DNA of 64,000 nt, from positions 496,001 to 560,000 of the forward strand of contig NZ_FOGD01000002.1 in assembly GCF_900111115.1 (NCBI RefSeq), read 5' to 3'. Positions 45,633 to 54,317 of this stretch are shown here, one piece after another (position 1 is the stretch's first letter; the number at the start of each line of letters is the position of its first letter). The notes under the pieces are model-generated. The model made no database searches, was not told where the DNA came from, and was given only the letters and a program-made list of their open reading frames with translations. The position numbers and the translations under genes were made by a program. The stretch comes from Giesbergeria anulus (GTDB taxonomy: Bacteria > Pseudomonadota > Gammaproteobacteria > Burkholderiales > Burkholderiaceae_C).

Positions 45633-47402
45633 TCAGAAGCTTTCCCAGTCGTCCTCGTGGCCCGGGGCCTTGGGGGCGGGTGCCGCAGCCAAACGCGGAG
45701 CAGGTGCCGCGACACGGGGGACGCTGCGCCCAGACGACACCGCAGGCCGGGGTTTGGCCGCAGGCGCTGCCACCGCAGGCGCTGGCGGGCGCGCACGGGT
45801 TGGCATAGCGGCGGCACGCGGGGCCGGTGCAGGTCGTGACCCCGTAGCAGCAGCCCCAGCCCCGACATTGAACACCGATACCACTTCAGCCAAATGCTGG
45901 GCTTGGTCACGCATGGCGCTGGCCGCTGCGGCCGACTCCTCTACCAATGCTGCGTTTTGCTGCGTCATTTGGTCAAGTTTGGTAATAGCAACGTTGACTT
46001 GGGCGATGCCATCGCGCTGCTCAGTGGACGAGGCGGTGATCTCGCCGATCAAGTCCGTCACACGGCGCACGCCCTCAACAATCTCGGTCATGCTTTGGCC
46101 CGCTTGCGCTACCTGCTGCGATCCGGACTCCACATTGGCCACCGAGGCATCAATCAAGCCCTTAATCTCTTTGGCAGCCCCGGCGCTGCGCCCAGCCAAA
46201 CTGCGCACCTCAGAGGCCACCACGGCAAAGCCTCGGCCTTGCTCCCCGGCGCGGGCCGCTTCTACGGCAGCATTGAGCGCCAAAATATTGGTTTGAAAGG
46301 CGATGCCATCAATCACGCCGATGATGTCAGCAATTTTGCGCGAGCTGTCGGTGATCTGCTGCATACTGCTGACCACCTGCCCCACTACAACGCCACCACG
46401 CTCTGCCGCTTGGGCGGCAGTAGCCGCCAATTGGTTGGCTTGGCGTGCGGTATCTGCCGACTGCGTTACAGTAGCGGTGAGCTGCTCCATGCTGGCGGCA
46501 GTTTGTTCCAAATTGGCAGCCGTCTGCTCTGTACGTGCCGACAAGTCGTGGTTGCCAGTGGCAATCTGGCCAGAGGCCGCTGAGACGGACTCTACGCCAC
46601 CGCGCACCTCACTGACCAAGCCGCGCAACCGCTCCGACATTTTCTGAAAGCTTTGCAGCAGGTCGCCAAATTCATCTTGGCGGCTGCTGTGCAGATTTTG
46701 CGTTAAATCGCCTTGGCTGATGGCATTGGCAGCCTGCACGGCTTGGTGCAAAGGTTGCGTGATCGAGCGCACCAGTGCTGCGGTCAGTAACACACCAATC
46801 AGCACCGCCAGCACAGCAATGCCAGAGGCCACCAAGGCGGCCTTTTCGCGGGCACTGTGGGCGGCGGCAATCGCCTTGTCGCGCTCGGCCTCTTCTACTT
46901 TGATGTAGTCTTGTACGGTTTTGGCTAGGTTCGTGGCTACAGGGATAAACTCTTGCTGGGTGAAAGCAAAGGTAGCTGCATAGTCCCCGGCTTGTTTGAG
47001 TTCAGGTACTTTCTTCAGCAGCTCCTTGGCTGGGGCTCGCGCCTGAGCCACTCGCTCCAGTGCCTGCTTTTCCACTTCACTGCGGGCGCGCTCATTGGCG
47101 CGTTTTTGGATTTCATTGATTTTGACCGAATCGGCCACACTTTTTTGGTGCAGGAAGTCATAGGCTGCGACAGATGGCACATTAATAGCCGCCACCGTGC
47201 GCTCCATCACCACCTCCGTCAGACCCAGCCAGCGCGTAGCATCGGTGATGGAGGTCTCGTAATGGGAAATCTCCTCAAACGCATGCACCATCGCGCTGGT
47301 CGAGCGCTGCTGCACAAAAAAGGCTGCTGCCAGCACCAACAGCAGCAAACCTAAAACAGTGCCCCACAATTTGTGGGCTACACGCATATTGTCTAAATTC
47401 AT
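45633..47402 (-). CDS. Methyl-accepting chemotaxis protein with C-terminal docking peptide
   Basis: A 589-residue chemoreceptor. A membrane segment (about 14-31), a helical periplasmic sensor of the four-helix-bundle type (about 35-188) and a second segment (about 190-211) lead into a HAMP domain and the signalling coiled coil. The tip at about 355-415 has [20 protein letters not shown]. After the coiled coil, some 60 residues rich in Ala, Pro and Arg form a flexible linker ending in DDWESF. This matches the WxxF pentapeptide that tethers the methyltransferase CheR (NWETF in Escherichia coli). The chemoreceptor at 5157-6731 lacks it. The ligand is unknown. Confidence 0.94.
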   Translation of the reverse strand: MNLDNMRVAHKLWGTVLGLLLLVLAAAFFVQQRSTSAMVHAFEEISHYETSITDATRWLGLTEVVMERTVAAINVPSVAAYDFLHQKSVADSVKINEIQKRANERARSEVEKQALERVAQARAPAKELLKKVPELKQAGDYAATFAFTQQEFIPVATNLAKTVQDYIKVEEAERDKAIAAAHSAREKAALVASGIAVLAVLIGVLLTAALVRSITQPLHQAVQAANAISQGDLTQNLHSSRQDEFGDLLQSFQKMSERLRGLVSEVRGGVESVSAASGQIATGNHDLSARTEQTAANLEQTAASMEQLTATVTQSADTARQANQLAATAAQAAERGGVVVGQVVSSMQQITDSSRKIADIIGVIDGIAFQTNILALNAAVEAARAGEQGRGFAVVASEVRSLAGRSAGAAKEIKGLIDASVANVESGSQQVAQAGQSMTEIVEGVRRVTDLIGEITASSTEQRDGIAQVNVAITKLDQMTQQNAALVEESAAAASAMRDQAQHLAEVVSVFNVGAGAAATGSRPAPAPRAAAMPTRARPPAPAVAAPAAKPRPAVSSGRSVPRVAAPAPRLAAAPAPKAPGHEDDWESF

Positions 47403-47438
47403 CGCTTATTTATCCTCTGGCAAATAGATGGGTGGTGC

Positions 47439-47453
47439 GTGTGCTAGGCACAC
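47439..47453. promoter_or_regulatory. Short palindrome between divergent chemoreceptor and PHP genes
   Basis: GTGTGC-TAG-GCACAC is a perfect 15-base palindrome in the 144-base divergent region, directly before a TTGACC that could serve as a -35 toward the PHP gene. No convincing -10 follows at the right distance. It is a weak operator candidate. Confidence 0.3.
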
Positions 47454-47546
47454 ATTGACCGATGAGGCCTTGTCTGAGGGATTCTACGAAGCCCTGATGA
47501 TGAGTGCGCCACAATCAATCCACAAGCAAAGCCCTAAAATCGTTTG

Positions 47547-48410
47547 GTGACCTCCTACCTCAATGCCGATCTGCACTGCCATTCCACCGTCTCGGATGGC
47601 ACCCTCAGCCCCCACGCCTTGGCGGTGCGCGCACGCCAGCAGGGCGTCGATCTTTGGGCCTTGACCGATCACGATGAAACGGGTGGCCTGCCCCAAGCCC
47701 AAGCCACAGCACAGTCTCAAGGCATGGCCTTTCTCAGTGGCGTAGAGATCTCTGTCAGCTTTGCCCACGAAACCATCCATATCGTGGGCCTAGGCTTTGA
47801 TATACACGATAGCACGTTGACACAAGGGCTGGCCCACACCCGAGGGGGCCGCGATCAGCGCGCCCAAGACATGGCGCAGCAACTGGCCCAAGTGGGCATC
47901 GCAGGCGCTTACGAAGGTGCATTGCGCTATGTGGGCAACCCAGCGCTGGTCTCGCGCACCCACTTTGCCCGTTTTTTGGTCGATAGCGGGGTATGCCACG
48001 ACACCAGCGAGGTGTTTCGCCGCTACCTGACCGAAGGCAAACCCGGTTTTGTGCCGCACCGCTGGGCGGGGCTGGGCGAGGCCGTGCGTTGGATCACCCA
48101 AGCCGGTGGTGTAGCGGTGATTGCCCACCCGGCCCGTTACCGCCTCACGCCCAACGAGGAGTTTGCCCTGTTCTCCGAATTCAAGGCGCATGGCGGCCAA
48201 GCGGTAGAAGTAGTCACCGGCAGCCATGCCGTACACGAATACGCGACCTACGCCGACATGGCGCGCGAGTTTGGTCTGGCCGCCTCACGCGGCAGCGATT
48301 TTCATGCCCCAGACGAGTCCAGCACCGATCTGGGCACCCTCCCCCCTTTGCCTGCCGACTTGGTGCCCGTATGGGATTTGCTGCGCCACCGTGTCCAAGC
48401 CCCTGTCTGA
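47547..48410 (+). CDS. PHP-domain phosphoesterase (RNase AM/TrpH type)
   Basis: A 287-residue PHP-domain protein of the YciV/TrpH group, which hydrolyses 3',5'-nucleoside bisphosphates and trims short RNA 5' ends. PHP motifs are NADLHCHSTVSDGTL (His10, His12), LWALTDHDETGG, FLSGVEISV, AVIAHPARYRL and SRGSDFHAPDE, so the trinuclear metal site is complete. The GTG at 47547 is the likely start; a TTG one codon earlier is possible. It begins a co-directional block with the YciO-like, protease and trpS genes, an order common in Burkholderiales. Confidence 0.88.
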   Translation: MTSYLNADLHCHSTVSDGTLSPHALAVRARQQGVDLWALTDHDETGGLPQAQATAQSQGMAFLSGVEISVSFAHETIHIVGLGFDIHDSTLTQGLAHTRGGRDQRAQDMAQQLAQVGIAGAYEGALRYVGNPALVSRTHFARFLVDSGVCHDTSEVFRRYLTEGKPGFVPHRWAGLGEAVRWITQAGGVAVIAHPARYRLTPNEEFALFSEFKAHGGQAVEVVTGSHAVHEYATYADMAREFGLAASRGSDFHAPDESSTDLGTLPPLPADLVPVWDLLRHRVQAPV

Positions 48411-48422
48411 AAGTGTGACGTT

Positions 48423-49058
48423 ATGGCCCAGTTCTTTGAAATCCACCCCGAAAACCCCCAGCCACGCCTGCTCAAACAGGCCGCTGCCCTGCTGCAAAAG
48501 GGTGCCATTTTGGCCGTGCCTACCGATTCGAGCTATGCACTGGTGTGCCACTTGGATGACAAACAGGCGGTAGACCGCCTGCGCCGCATTCGCCAAGTCG
48601 ATGACAAGCACCACCTGACGCTGCTGTGCAGTGACCTCTCAGCGCTGTCTAACTATGCATTGGTGGACAACAAACAATACCGCCTGCTCAAGCTGGCTAC
48701 CCCCGGCCCCTACACCTTCATTTTGGAGGCCACCAAAGAGGTACCCCGGCGCGTCAGCCACCCTTCGCGCAAAACCATTGGCTTGCGCGTGCCCGACCGC
48801 AAGGGCCTGCAAATGCTGATCGACCTGCACGGTGCCCCATTGCTGGCCACAACGCTGATTGCACCGGGCGAGACCGAGCCACTCAACGATGCCCACGACA
48901 TCCGCACCCGCTACGAGCACCAGATTGACGCCGTGATTGATGCTGGAGGCTGCCCGTTTGAACCAACCACGGTGATTGATCTCACACCCATGTCCAGCGG
49001 TGATGACCCCGTAGTGCTGCGCCAAGGGCGCGGCAGCCTGTCGGCCATTGGCCTCTAA
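48423..49058 (+). CDS. YciO/Sua5/YrdC-family protein (threonylcarbamoyl-AMP synthase type)
   Basis: A 211-residue YrdC-fold protein. It has the family nucleotide- and threonine-binding pocket: GAILAVPTDSSYALVCHLDD, KHHLTLLCSDLSALSNYA, PGPYTFILEATKEVPRR, then IGLRVPDRKGLQMLI and the LATTLI-type strand. Members such as TsaC form threonylcarbamoyl-AMP for the t6A modification of tRNA. The KR-S-N tetrad expected in TsaC is only partly visible, with KHHLTLL in place of KR-containing loops, so this is more likely the YciO branch, whose role is less certain. It lies 12 bases after the PHP gene. Confidence 0.85.
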   Translation: MAQFFEIHPENPQPRLLKQAAALLQKGAILAVPTDSSYALVCHLDDKQAVDRLRRIRQVDDKHHLTLLCSDLSALSNYALVDNKQYRLLKLATPGPYTFILEATKEVPRRVSHPSRKTIGLRVPDRKGLQMLIDLHGAPLLATTLIAPGETEPLNDAHDIRTRYEHQIDAVIDAGGCPFEPTTVIDLTPMSSGDDPVVLRQGRGSLSAIGL

Positions 49059-49088
49059 ACCTGTTCAAACCCCGGAGAAGCTGCCCCC

Positions 49089-49760
49089 GTGGACGATTTT
49101 TCTCAACTGATCCAGACCGTTCTGATCTACGCCCTGCCGGTGCTGTTTGCCATCACCGTGCATGAGGCCGCCCACGGTTATGCCGCCCGCCACTTTGGCG
49201 ACCCTACTGCCGCCATGCTGGGGCGCATCACGCTCAATCCGCTCAAGCACATCGACCCGATGGGCACCATCTTGATGCCGCTGCTGCTGTACTTTGCCAC
49301 CTCTGGGGCATTTTTGTTTGGCTATGCCAAGCCGGTGCCGGTGCAGTTTGGCCGCCTGCGCAACCCCAAGCGCGACATGATCTGGGTAGCCTTGGCCGGG
49401 CCAGCCTCTAACTTTGTCCAAGCCATCCTCTGGGCGGCATTGCTGCTGGTGTTGATCGGCTTGGGTGTAGAAGAGCGCTTTTTTCGCGAAATGGCGCGGG
49501 CTGGCATTTTGACCAATTTAGTGATGTGGGCGTTTAACCTGTTTCCGCTGCCTCCGCTGGATGGGGGCCGTATTTTGGTCGGCCTGCTGCCTTGGAAGCA
49601 AGCGCAGTGGCTGTCTCGCGTAGAGCCCTGGGGCTTCTTTATTGTGATGGGGCTGGTGCTGGCGGGCATTGTGGGGGCCGTGTGGCTGCGCCCACTGATG
49701 GCCCTAGGTTACAGCCTGATCCAACTGCTGCTCACACCGCTGGCCTTGCTGCTGCGCTGA
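49089..49760 (+). CDS. Site-2-protease family membrane metalloprotease
   Basis: A 223-residue intramembrane zinc protease of the M50/S2P family. The zinc site is in AITVHEAAHGYAA (His25, Glu26, His29), and the third ligand motif NLFPLPPLDGGRIL occurs near residues 152-165. About five to six membrane segments are visible. It lacks PDZ and CBS domains, as in the short FIXABCX-adjacent or TrpS-linked type. It starts with GTG. No substrate is known. It lies between the YciO-like gene and trpS. Confidence 0.88.
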   Translation: MDDFSQLIQTVLIYALPVLFAITVHEAAHGYAARHFGDPTAAMLGRITLNPLKHIDPMGTILMPLLLYFATSGAFLFGYAKPVPVQFGRLRNPKRDMIWVALAGPASNFVQAILWAALLLVLIGLGVEERFFREMARAGILTNLVMWAFNLFPLPPLDGGRILVGLLPWKQAQWLSRVEPWGFFIVMGLVLAGIVGAVWLRPLMALGYSLIQLLLTPLALLLR

Positions 49761-49796
49761 GTTTTCTCTTTTTCTGTTTTTATCGATCACTATTTC

Positions 49797-51092
49797 ATGA
49801 GCACCACGCGCTTTCTCACTGGTATCACCACCACCGGCACCCCACATCTGGGTAATTTTGTTGGCTCTATCCGCCCAGCAGTGGCAGCCAGCCACACCCC
49901 CGGTGTCGAGAGCTTTTATTTTCTGGCCGATTACCACGCCCTCATCAAGTGTGAAGACCCACTGCGCATCCAGCGCTCCACTTTAGAGATCGCTGCCAGT
50001 TGGCTGGCAGCGGGCCTAAACCCTGAGCAGGTAACGTTTTACCGCCAGTCCGACATCCCCGAAATCCCTGAACTCAACTGGCTGCTCAGTTGCGTGACTG
50101 GCAAGGGACTGCTGAATCGTGCCCATGCCTACAAAGCCTCACAAGACAAAAACTTGGCTGCAGGCCGCGATGGCGATGAGGGCGTGACAGCGGGGCTGTT
50201 TATGTACCCGGTGCTGATGGGTGCCGACATTTTGATGTTCAAGGCGCACAAGGTGCCGGTGGGCCGCGACCAAATCCAACACATCGAAATGGCCCGCGAC
50301 ATCGCCAGCAGCTTTAACCACCTCTATGGCGAGCATTTTGTGCTGCCCGAGGCTGTGGTGGACGACAACGTAGCCACCCTGCCCGGCTTGGATGGCCGCA
50401 AGATGAGCAAGAGCTACGACAACACCATTCCGCTGTTCTCGTCGCGGGCGCAGTTACAAAAGCTGATTGGGGGCCTGCTCACCGATTCGCGCTTGCCCGG
50501 CGAGGCTAAAGAAGTCGAAGGCTCGGCACTGTTCCAAATTTACCAAGCCTTTGCCACCGAGCATGAGACCGCCGCGCTGCGCCAAGCCTATGCCGATGGC
50601 ATTGCTTGGGGCGAGGCCAAACAGTTGCTGCTAGAGCGTGTCGATCAAGTCATTGCCCCCATGCGCGCCGAGTACGAAGCCCTGATTGCCGACCCCGCGC
50701 GCATTGAACGCACCTTGCTGGCTGGGGCAGAGCGCGCCCGCGCGCTGGCCACGCCGTTCATCCGTGAACTGCGCCATGCCGTGGGTTTGCGCAGCTTGGT
50801 ACAAGTAGCCAGCGCTGCGCCCGCGAAGGCAGCCAAAGTGGCTAAACCAGCTTTCAAACAATACCGCGAAGCCGACGGGCAGTTTTATTTCAAACTGTTG
50901 GCTGCCGATGGCCGCTTGCTGTTGCAAAGTACCGGCTTTACGGCACCTAAAGAAGCAGGCCAAGCCATTGCCCGTTTGCAACAACAAGGCGAAGTAGCTC
51001 TGGCCGATCTAGCTGGGCAATTGGCCCCCGTGGCAGGCGTCACAGCGCCAGATGTGGCAGCGGCTTTGCAAGCCTTACGCGCAGAAGACTAA
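49797..51092 (+). CDS. trpS: Tryptophan--tRNA ligase with C-terminal extra domain
   Basis: TrpS charges tRNA-Trp. Class I signatures are TGTPHLGN (HIGH-like, residues 13-20) and GRKMSKS (KMSKS), with the GDEGVTAGLFMYPVLMGADI and VGRDQIQHIEMARDIA segments between. The core ends near residue 340. After an Ala/Lys linker (AAPAKAAKVAKPAFKQY) an extra domain follows, FKQYREADGQFYFKLLAADG with LLQSTGFTAPKEAG, resembling the small DUF1508/YegP repeat. This extension is common in Burkholderiales TrpS. Total length is 431. The start at 49797 has no strong ribosome site. Confidence 0.95.
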   Translation: MSTTRFLTGITTTGTPHLGNFVGSIRPAVAASHTPGVESFYFLADYHALIKCEDPLRIQRSTLEIAASWLAAGLNPEQVTFYRQSDIPEIPELNWLLSCVTGKGLLNRAHAYKASQDKNLAAGRDGDEGVTAGLFMYPVLMGADILMFKAHKVPVGRDQIQHIEMARDIASSFNHLYGEHFVLPEAVVDDNVATLPGLDGRKMSKSYDNTIPLFSSRAQLQKLIGGLLTDSRLPGEAKEVEGSALFQIYQAFATEHETAALRQAYADGIAWGEAKQLLLERVDQVIAPMRAEYEALIADPARIERTLLAGAERARALATPFIRELRHAVGLRSLVQVASAAPAKAAKVAKPAFKQYREADGQFYFKLLAADGRLLLQSTGFTAPKEAGQAIARLQQQGEVALADLAGQLAPVAGVTAPDVAAALQALRAED

Positions 51093-51117
51093 AGCGCACA
51101 CAGCCCCACCGGGTGCG

Positions 51118-52956
51118 TCACGCAAACCCGTGGGCGCATTGCACGCGGTTGCGCCCCGACTGCTTGGCCCGGTACAGTTCTGCGTCTGCGATGCGGATCA
51201 AAGCATCAGGGCCATCACCAAGTGCGGTGGGCACCAAGGATGCCACGCCCAAGCTGATGGTCACCACACCCGGCGAAGCGCAGGCGTGGGGTATTGCCAA
51301 GCCCTCAATGCCACTGCGCAATCGTTCGGCCAAGGCACAAACCTCGGTGGCTCCTCGGCCCATGATGATGACGGCAAACTCCTCGCCCCCGTACCGGGCC
51401 ACCAGTTCTTCGGGTAGCTCGACGTATTGAGCCAAGACCTGCCCCACCTGCCGCAGGCACTGGTCGCCTGCCACATGCCCGTAATGGTCGTTGTACTGTT
51501 TGAAATGGTCTACATCCAGCATGATGAGGGCGATAGGCTGGCCGCTGCTGCTGGCATGCGCCCATGCGTTAGCTAAGACCTGATCGAAGCGACGACGGTT
51601 AGCCAAGCCGGTCAGGCTATCGGTGGTGCCCAATACCTGCAACTGGGCATTGGCCCGTTCCAACTCAGCGGTGCGCTCACGCACGGCGCGCTCTAGTTTT
51701 TCTTCGGAGTGGCGCAAAACCTCTAGCATTTGCTGCTGGGCTTGCAGCGCCTGTTGCTGCGATTGCTCACGGCTGCGGCGCTCGGCGTGGATGATGTCAG
51801 CCAGTGCCAAAGACAGCAGCAGCATCTCAAAAGCCGAGGCAATCTGCAAGGCATAAGAGGTGAGCACATTGCTGGGCAGCCAGCCAAAAGCACGCAACCC
51901 CGCCACTACCACCCCAAACCACAACACCCCCCAAGCGAGTAAGAAAAAGCGGATATGGTGCGCACCAGTGCGCTGCACCCGCCAACCCGCCACAGCAATG
52001 GCCGCACCCATGCCCAAGGCATTGAACAGCATCCATTGGTTGAGCCATAGGATGGGTACCGCCCAATACAGCGAGGCTCCAAAACCACAAGCCAGCAGCA
52101 AGAACGCCACAGCATGGCCCTGCAACCACCGATCTAAATGGGGCGCACGCTGGCCGGTTTGCAAAAACAAGCGTGTGAAATGTGCGCCAAACAACGCCGC
52201 TAGGCAAAAAATACTGCTCTGCGAAATGGCATCAAAGGCAGGCGCTTCTGTCCAGAGGTACAAACGGCCATAGCCATTGCCCGCCAGCATCCCCAAGCCC
52301 AGAAATGCGGCGTAGAGGCTATAAAACAAGAACCGCTTATCACCCAAAGAACAATACAACAAGAAGTTGTACAGCAGTAGCGATAACAAAGCGCCGTAAT
52401 AAAGAAACTGCCAAATTAACTCGCCCTGCTCGTGGCGCAAAAATCCTTTGATGTTCCACAACACCAGTGGCAAAGTCAGGGAATAGCTAGAAGTAGCACG
52501 GAGATAAAAAACCTGCTCAGTGGTGTCTAGCTCCACGGGAAACACAAAATGCCGGTGAAACACCGGGCGGCTGGACAAAGGCAAATCGTTGCCAGTGCTC
52601 AGTACCTCTCCTTGGGGTGGGTACCATTGCAGCGTGTTGATCTGGCCATAGGGCACCTCTAGCAGCCAGCGCGATGCTGCTTCTGGTTGACGCTGCAACC
52701 GAATGCGCAACCAATAAGCCGATGCCGTAAAGCCAAAATTGAGATCACCATCTGCATTGCTGACCGGGGTAAATCGCCCGGCTTGCGCCAATTGGCGCAC
52801 TGCCTCGATGGTGAGCTGTCCAGTGCGGTCTTCCAGCGCCTCAATGTCCGATACCAGCGGTGTTTTACCAGCATAAGCCCGAATCTCTACCGCCAGCGCC
52901 CATTTTTGACAGCAACCCAGCAAGAGCAGGATCAGCAGCAGGCAGCGCCGGGTCAC
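51118..52956 (-). CDS. 7TM-DISM sensor diguanylate cyclase
   Basis: A 612-residue membrane protein predicted to make cyclic di-GMP. A signal peptide (VTRRCLLLILLLLGCCQKWA) leads to a periplasmic 7TMR-DISMED2-like beta domain (about 30-165, including FTASAYWLRIRLQ and WLLEVPYGQINTLQWYPP). Seven membrane helices (about 180-395), a coiled coil and a GGDEF domain follow. The catalytic motif reads RYGGEEFAVII. The preceding residues (LPEE at the RxxD position) show no inhibitory I-site. LGTTDSLTGLANRRRFD and IMLDVDHFKQYNDHYGH are typical. The start is set at the GTG 52956, next to the ccsB stop. Ligand of the periplasmic domain is unknown. Confidence 0.88.
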   Translation of the reverse strand: MTRRCLLLILLLLGCCQKWALAVEIRAYAGKTPLVSDIEALEDRTGQLTIEAVRQLAQAGRFTPVSNADGDLNFGFTASAYWLRIRLQRQPEAASRWLLEVPYGQINTLQWYPPQGEVLSTGNDLPLSSRPVFHRHFVFPVELDTTEQVFYLRATSSYSLTLPLVLWNIKGFLRHEQGELIWQFLYYGALLSLLLYNFLLYCSLGDKRFLFYSLYAAFLGLGMLAGNGYGRLYLWTEAPAFDAISQSSIFCLAALFGAHFTRLFLQTGQRAPHLDRWLQGHAVAFLLLACGFGASLYWAVPILWLNQWMLFNALGMGAAIAVAGWRVQRTGAHHIRFFLLAWGVLWFGVVVAGLRAFGWLPSNVLTSYALQIASAFEMLLLSLALADIIHAERRSREQSQQQALQAQQQMLEVLRHSEEKLERAVRERTAELERANAQLQVLGTTDSLTGLANRRRFDQVLANAWAHASSSGQPIALIMLDVDHFKQYNDHYGHVAGDQCLRQVGQVLAQYVELPEELVARYGGEEFAVIIMGRGATEVCALAERLRSGIEGLAIPHACASPGVVTISLGVASLVPTALGDGPDALIRIADAELYRAKQSGRNRVQCAHGFA

Positions 52957-52973
52957 TAGCGTCGTCCGTCGTC

Positions 52974-54317
52974 TTACAGCGTACCGTAGCTGTGCAGCCC
53001 CGACAGGAACATGTTCACGCCCAAAAATGCAAAGGTGGTCACGGCCAAGCCCACCAGCGCCCACCAAGCCGACACGGTGCCACGCAAGCCCTTCATGAGG
53101 CGCATGTGCAGCCAAGCGGCATAGTTAAGCCAAACAATCAATGCCCAAGTTTCTTTGGGGTCCCAACTCCAGTAGCCGCCCCAAGCCTCAGCCGCCCACA
53201 GGGCACCCAGCACGGTGGCGATGGTAAAAAAGGCAAAGCCCACAGCAATGGCCTTGTACATCACATCATCAAGCAATTCGAGCGCTGGCAGCTTGGCAGC
53301 AATGCGTTCACGGCCAAACAAAATAGCTGCCACGATCAGCGCTGAAATTCCAAAATACACCGTCCAGTAACTGCTGCCATTTTGGCCTGCTGTGGGGCGA
53401 AACACCACCGGCTCAAAGCACAACACCACCCCCAGCAGCCACAGTGGGGCCAGCTTGTACCAGCGCGTTTCACCAGCAGATTGTTTAATCAGGTAGGCAA
53501 AGGCCACCATCGCTGACAGGGCAAAGGTGCCATAGCCAATAAAGTTGGCCGGTACATGCAGCTTCATCCACCAGCTTTTGAGGGCGGGCACCAAGGGTTG
53601 GATTTGGTGGGCCTCACGCACCACGGCATACCAAAGCAAAAAGCCCACGGCGGCACTGACCACCAGCATGACAAAAGCGCCCAAGGCCCGCGTGCGGTAC
53701 TGCTCTTCGTAATAGAGATAAAAAGTGGCCGTCATCCAGCAAAACATTACGAACACTTCGTAGAGGTTGCTGACCGGAATGTGCCCGACATCGGCCCCGA
53801 CCAAATAGCTCTCATACCAGCGCACCAAGGTGCCAATCAGCGCCATTGCCACCGCTACCCAGACCAAGCGCGAGCCAATCAAGGACATAGTGCCGCCTTC
53901 GCCCTTGGCAAACATGCCAAGCCAGTAAAACAGCGTGCTCATAAAGAACAACATGCTCATCCACAGGATGGCCGACTGGCTGGACAAAAAGTATTTGAGC
54001 CAAAACACGGTATCGGCCCGCGCCAAATTACCTGCATCACCGTCTTGGTACAGGCTGATGGCCAGCAGCGCGCAGCCCGCCGCCACCAGCATCAGCACCC
54101 GCAGGGGCCGCCAAAACCAGCCCAGCCAAATGGTGGCAGGGATGGTGCCCAACAAAATGCCTTTTTCGTAGCCATCCATGTAGGCGGCATAGCGTTGCAA
54201 AGCAAACAGGCCGCCGCACAGCACCAAGGCGGCAAAAATCCAATCTAAAGCGTTGCGGCGCGAGGCAAAGCTCGCATTCAGGGTAACGGTGGTGTTGGTG
54301 GCTGTCGCAGTATTCAT
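52974..54317 (-). CDS. ccsB: System II cytochrome c biogenesis protein (CcsA/ResC type, often named CcsB)
   Basis: A 447-residue polytopic protein that handles haem for covalent attachment to c-type cytochromes. The haem-handling WWD motif is intact: AEAWGGYWSWDPKETWALIV near residue 380. A conserved histidine-bearing loop (PVSNLYEVFVMFCWM region) and about nine membrane helices are visible. Naming differs: automated annotation calls this family CcsB, the plant and Bacillus literature CcsA or ResC. Its ATG overlaps the resB stop by 4 bases. Confidence 0.94.
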   Translation of the reverse strand: MNTATATNTTVTLNASFASRRNALDWIFAALVLCGGLFALQRYAAYMDGYEKGILLGTIPATIWLGWFWRPLRVLMLVAAGCALLAISLYQDGDAGNLARADTVFWLKYFLSSQSAILWMSMLFFMSTLFYWLGMFAKGEGGTMSLIGSRLVWVAVAMALIGTLVRWYESYLVGADVGHIPVSNLYEVFVMFCWMTATFYLYYEEQYRTRALGAFVMLVVSAAVGFLLWYAVVREAHQIQPLVPALKSWWMKLHVPANFIGYGTFALSAMVAFAYLIKQSAGETRWYKLAPLWLLGVVLCFEPVVFRPTAGQNGSSYWTVYFGISALIVAAILFGRERIAAKLPALELLDDVMYKAIAVGFAFFTIATVLGALWAAEAWGGYWSWDPKETWALIVWLNYAAWLHMRLMKGLRGTVSAWWALVGLAVTTFAFLGVNMFLSGLHSYGTL

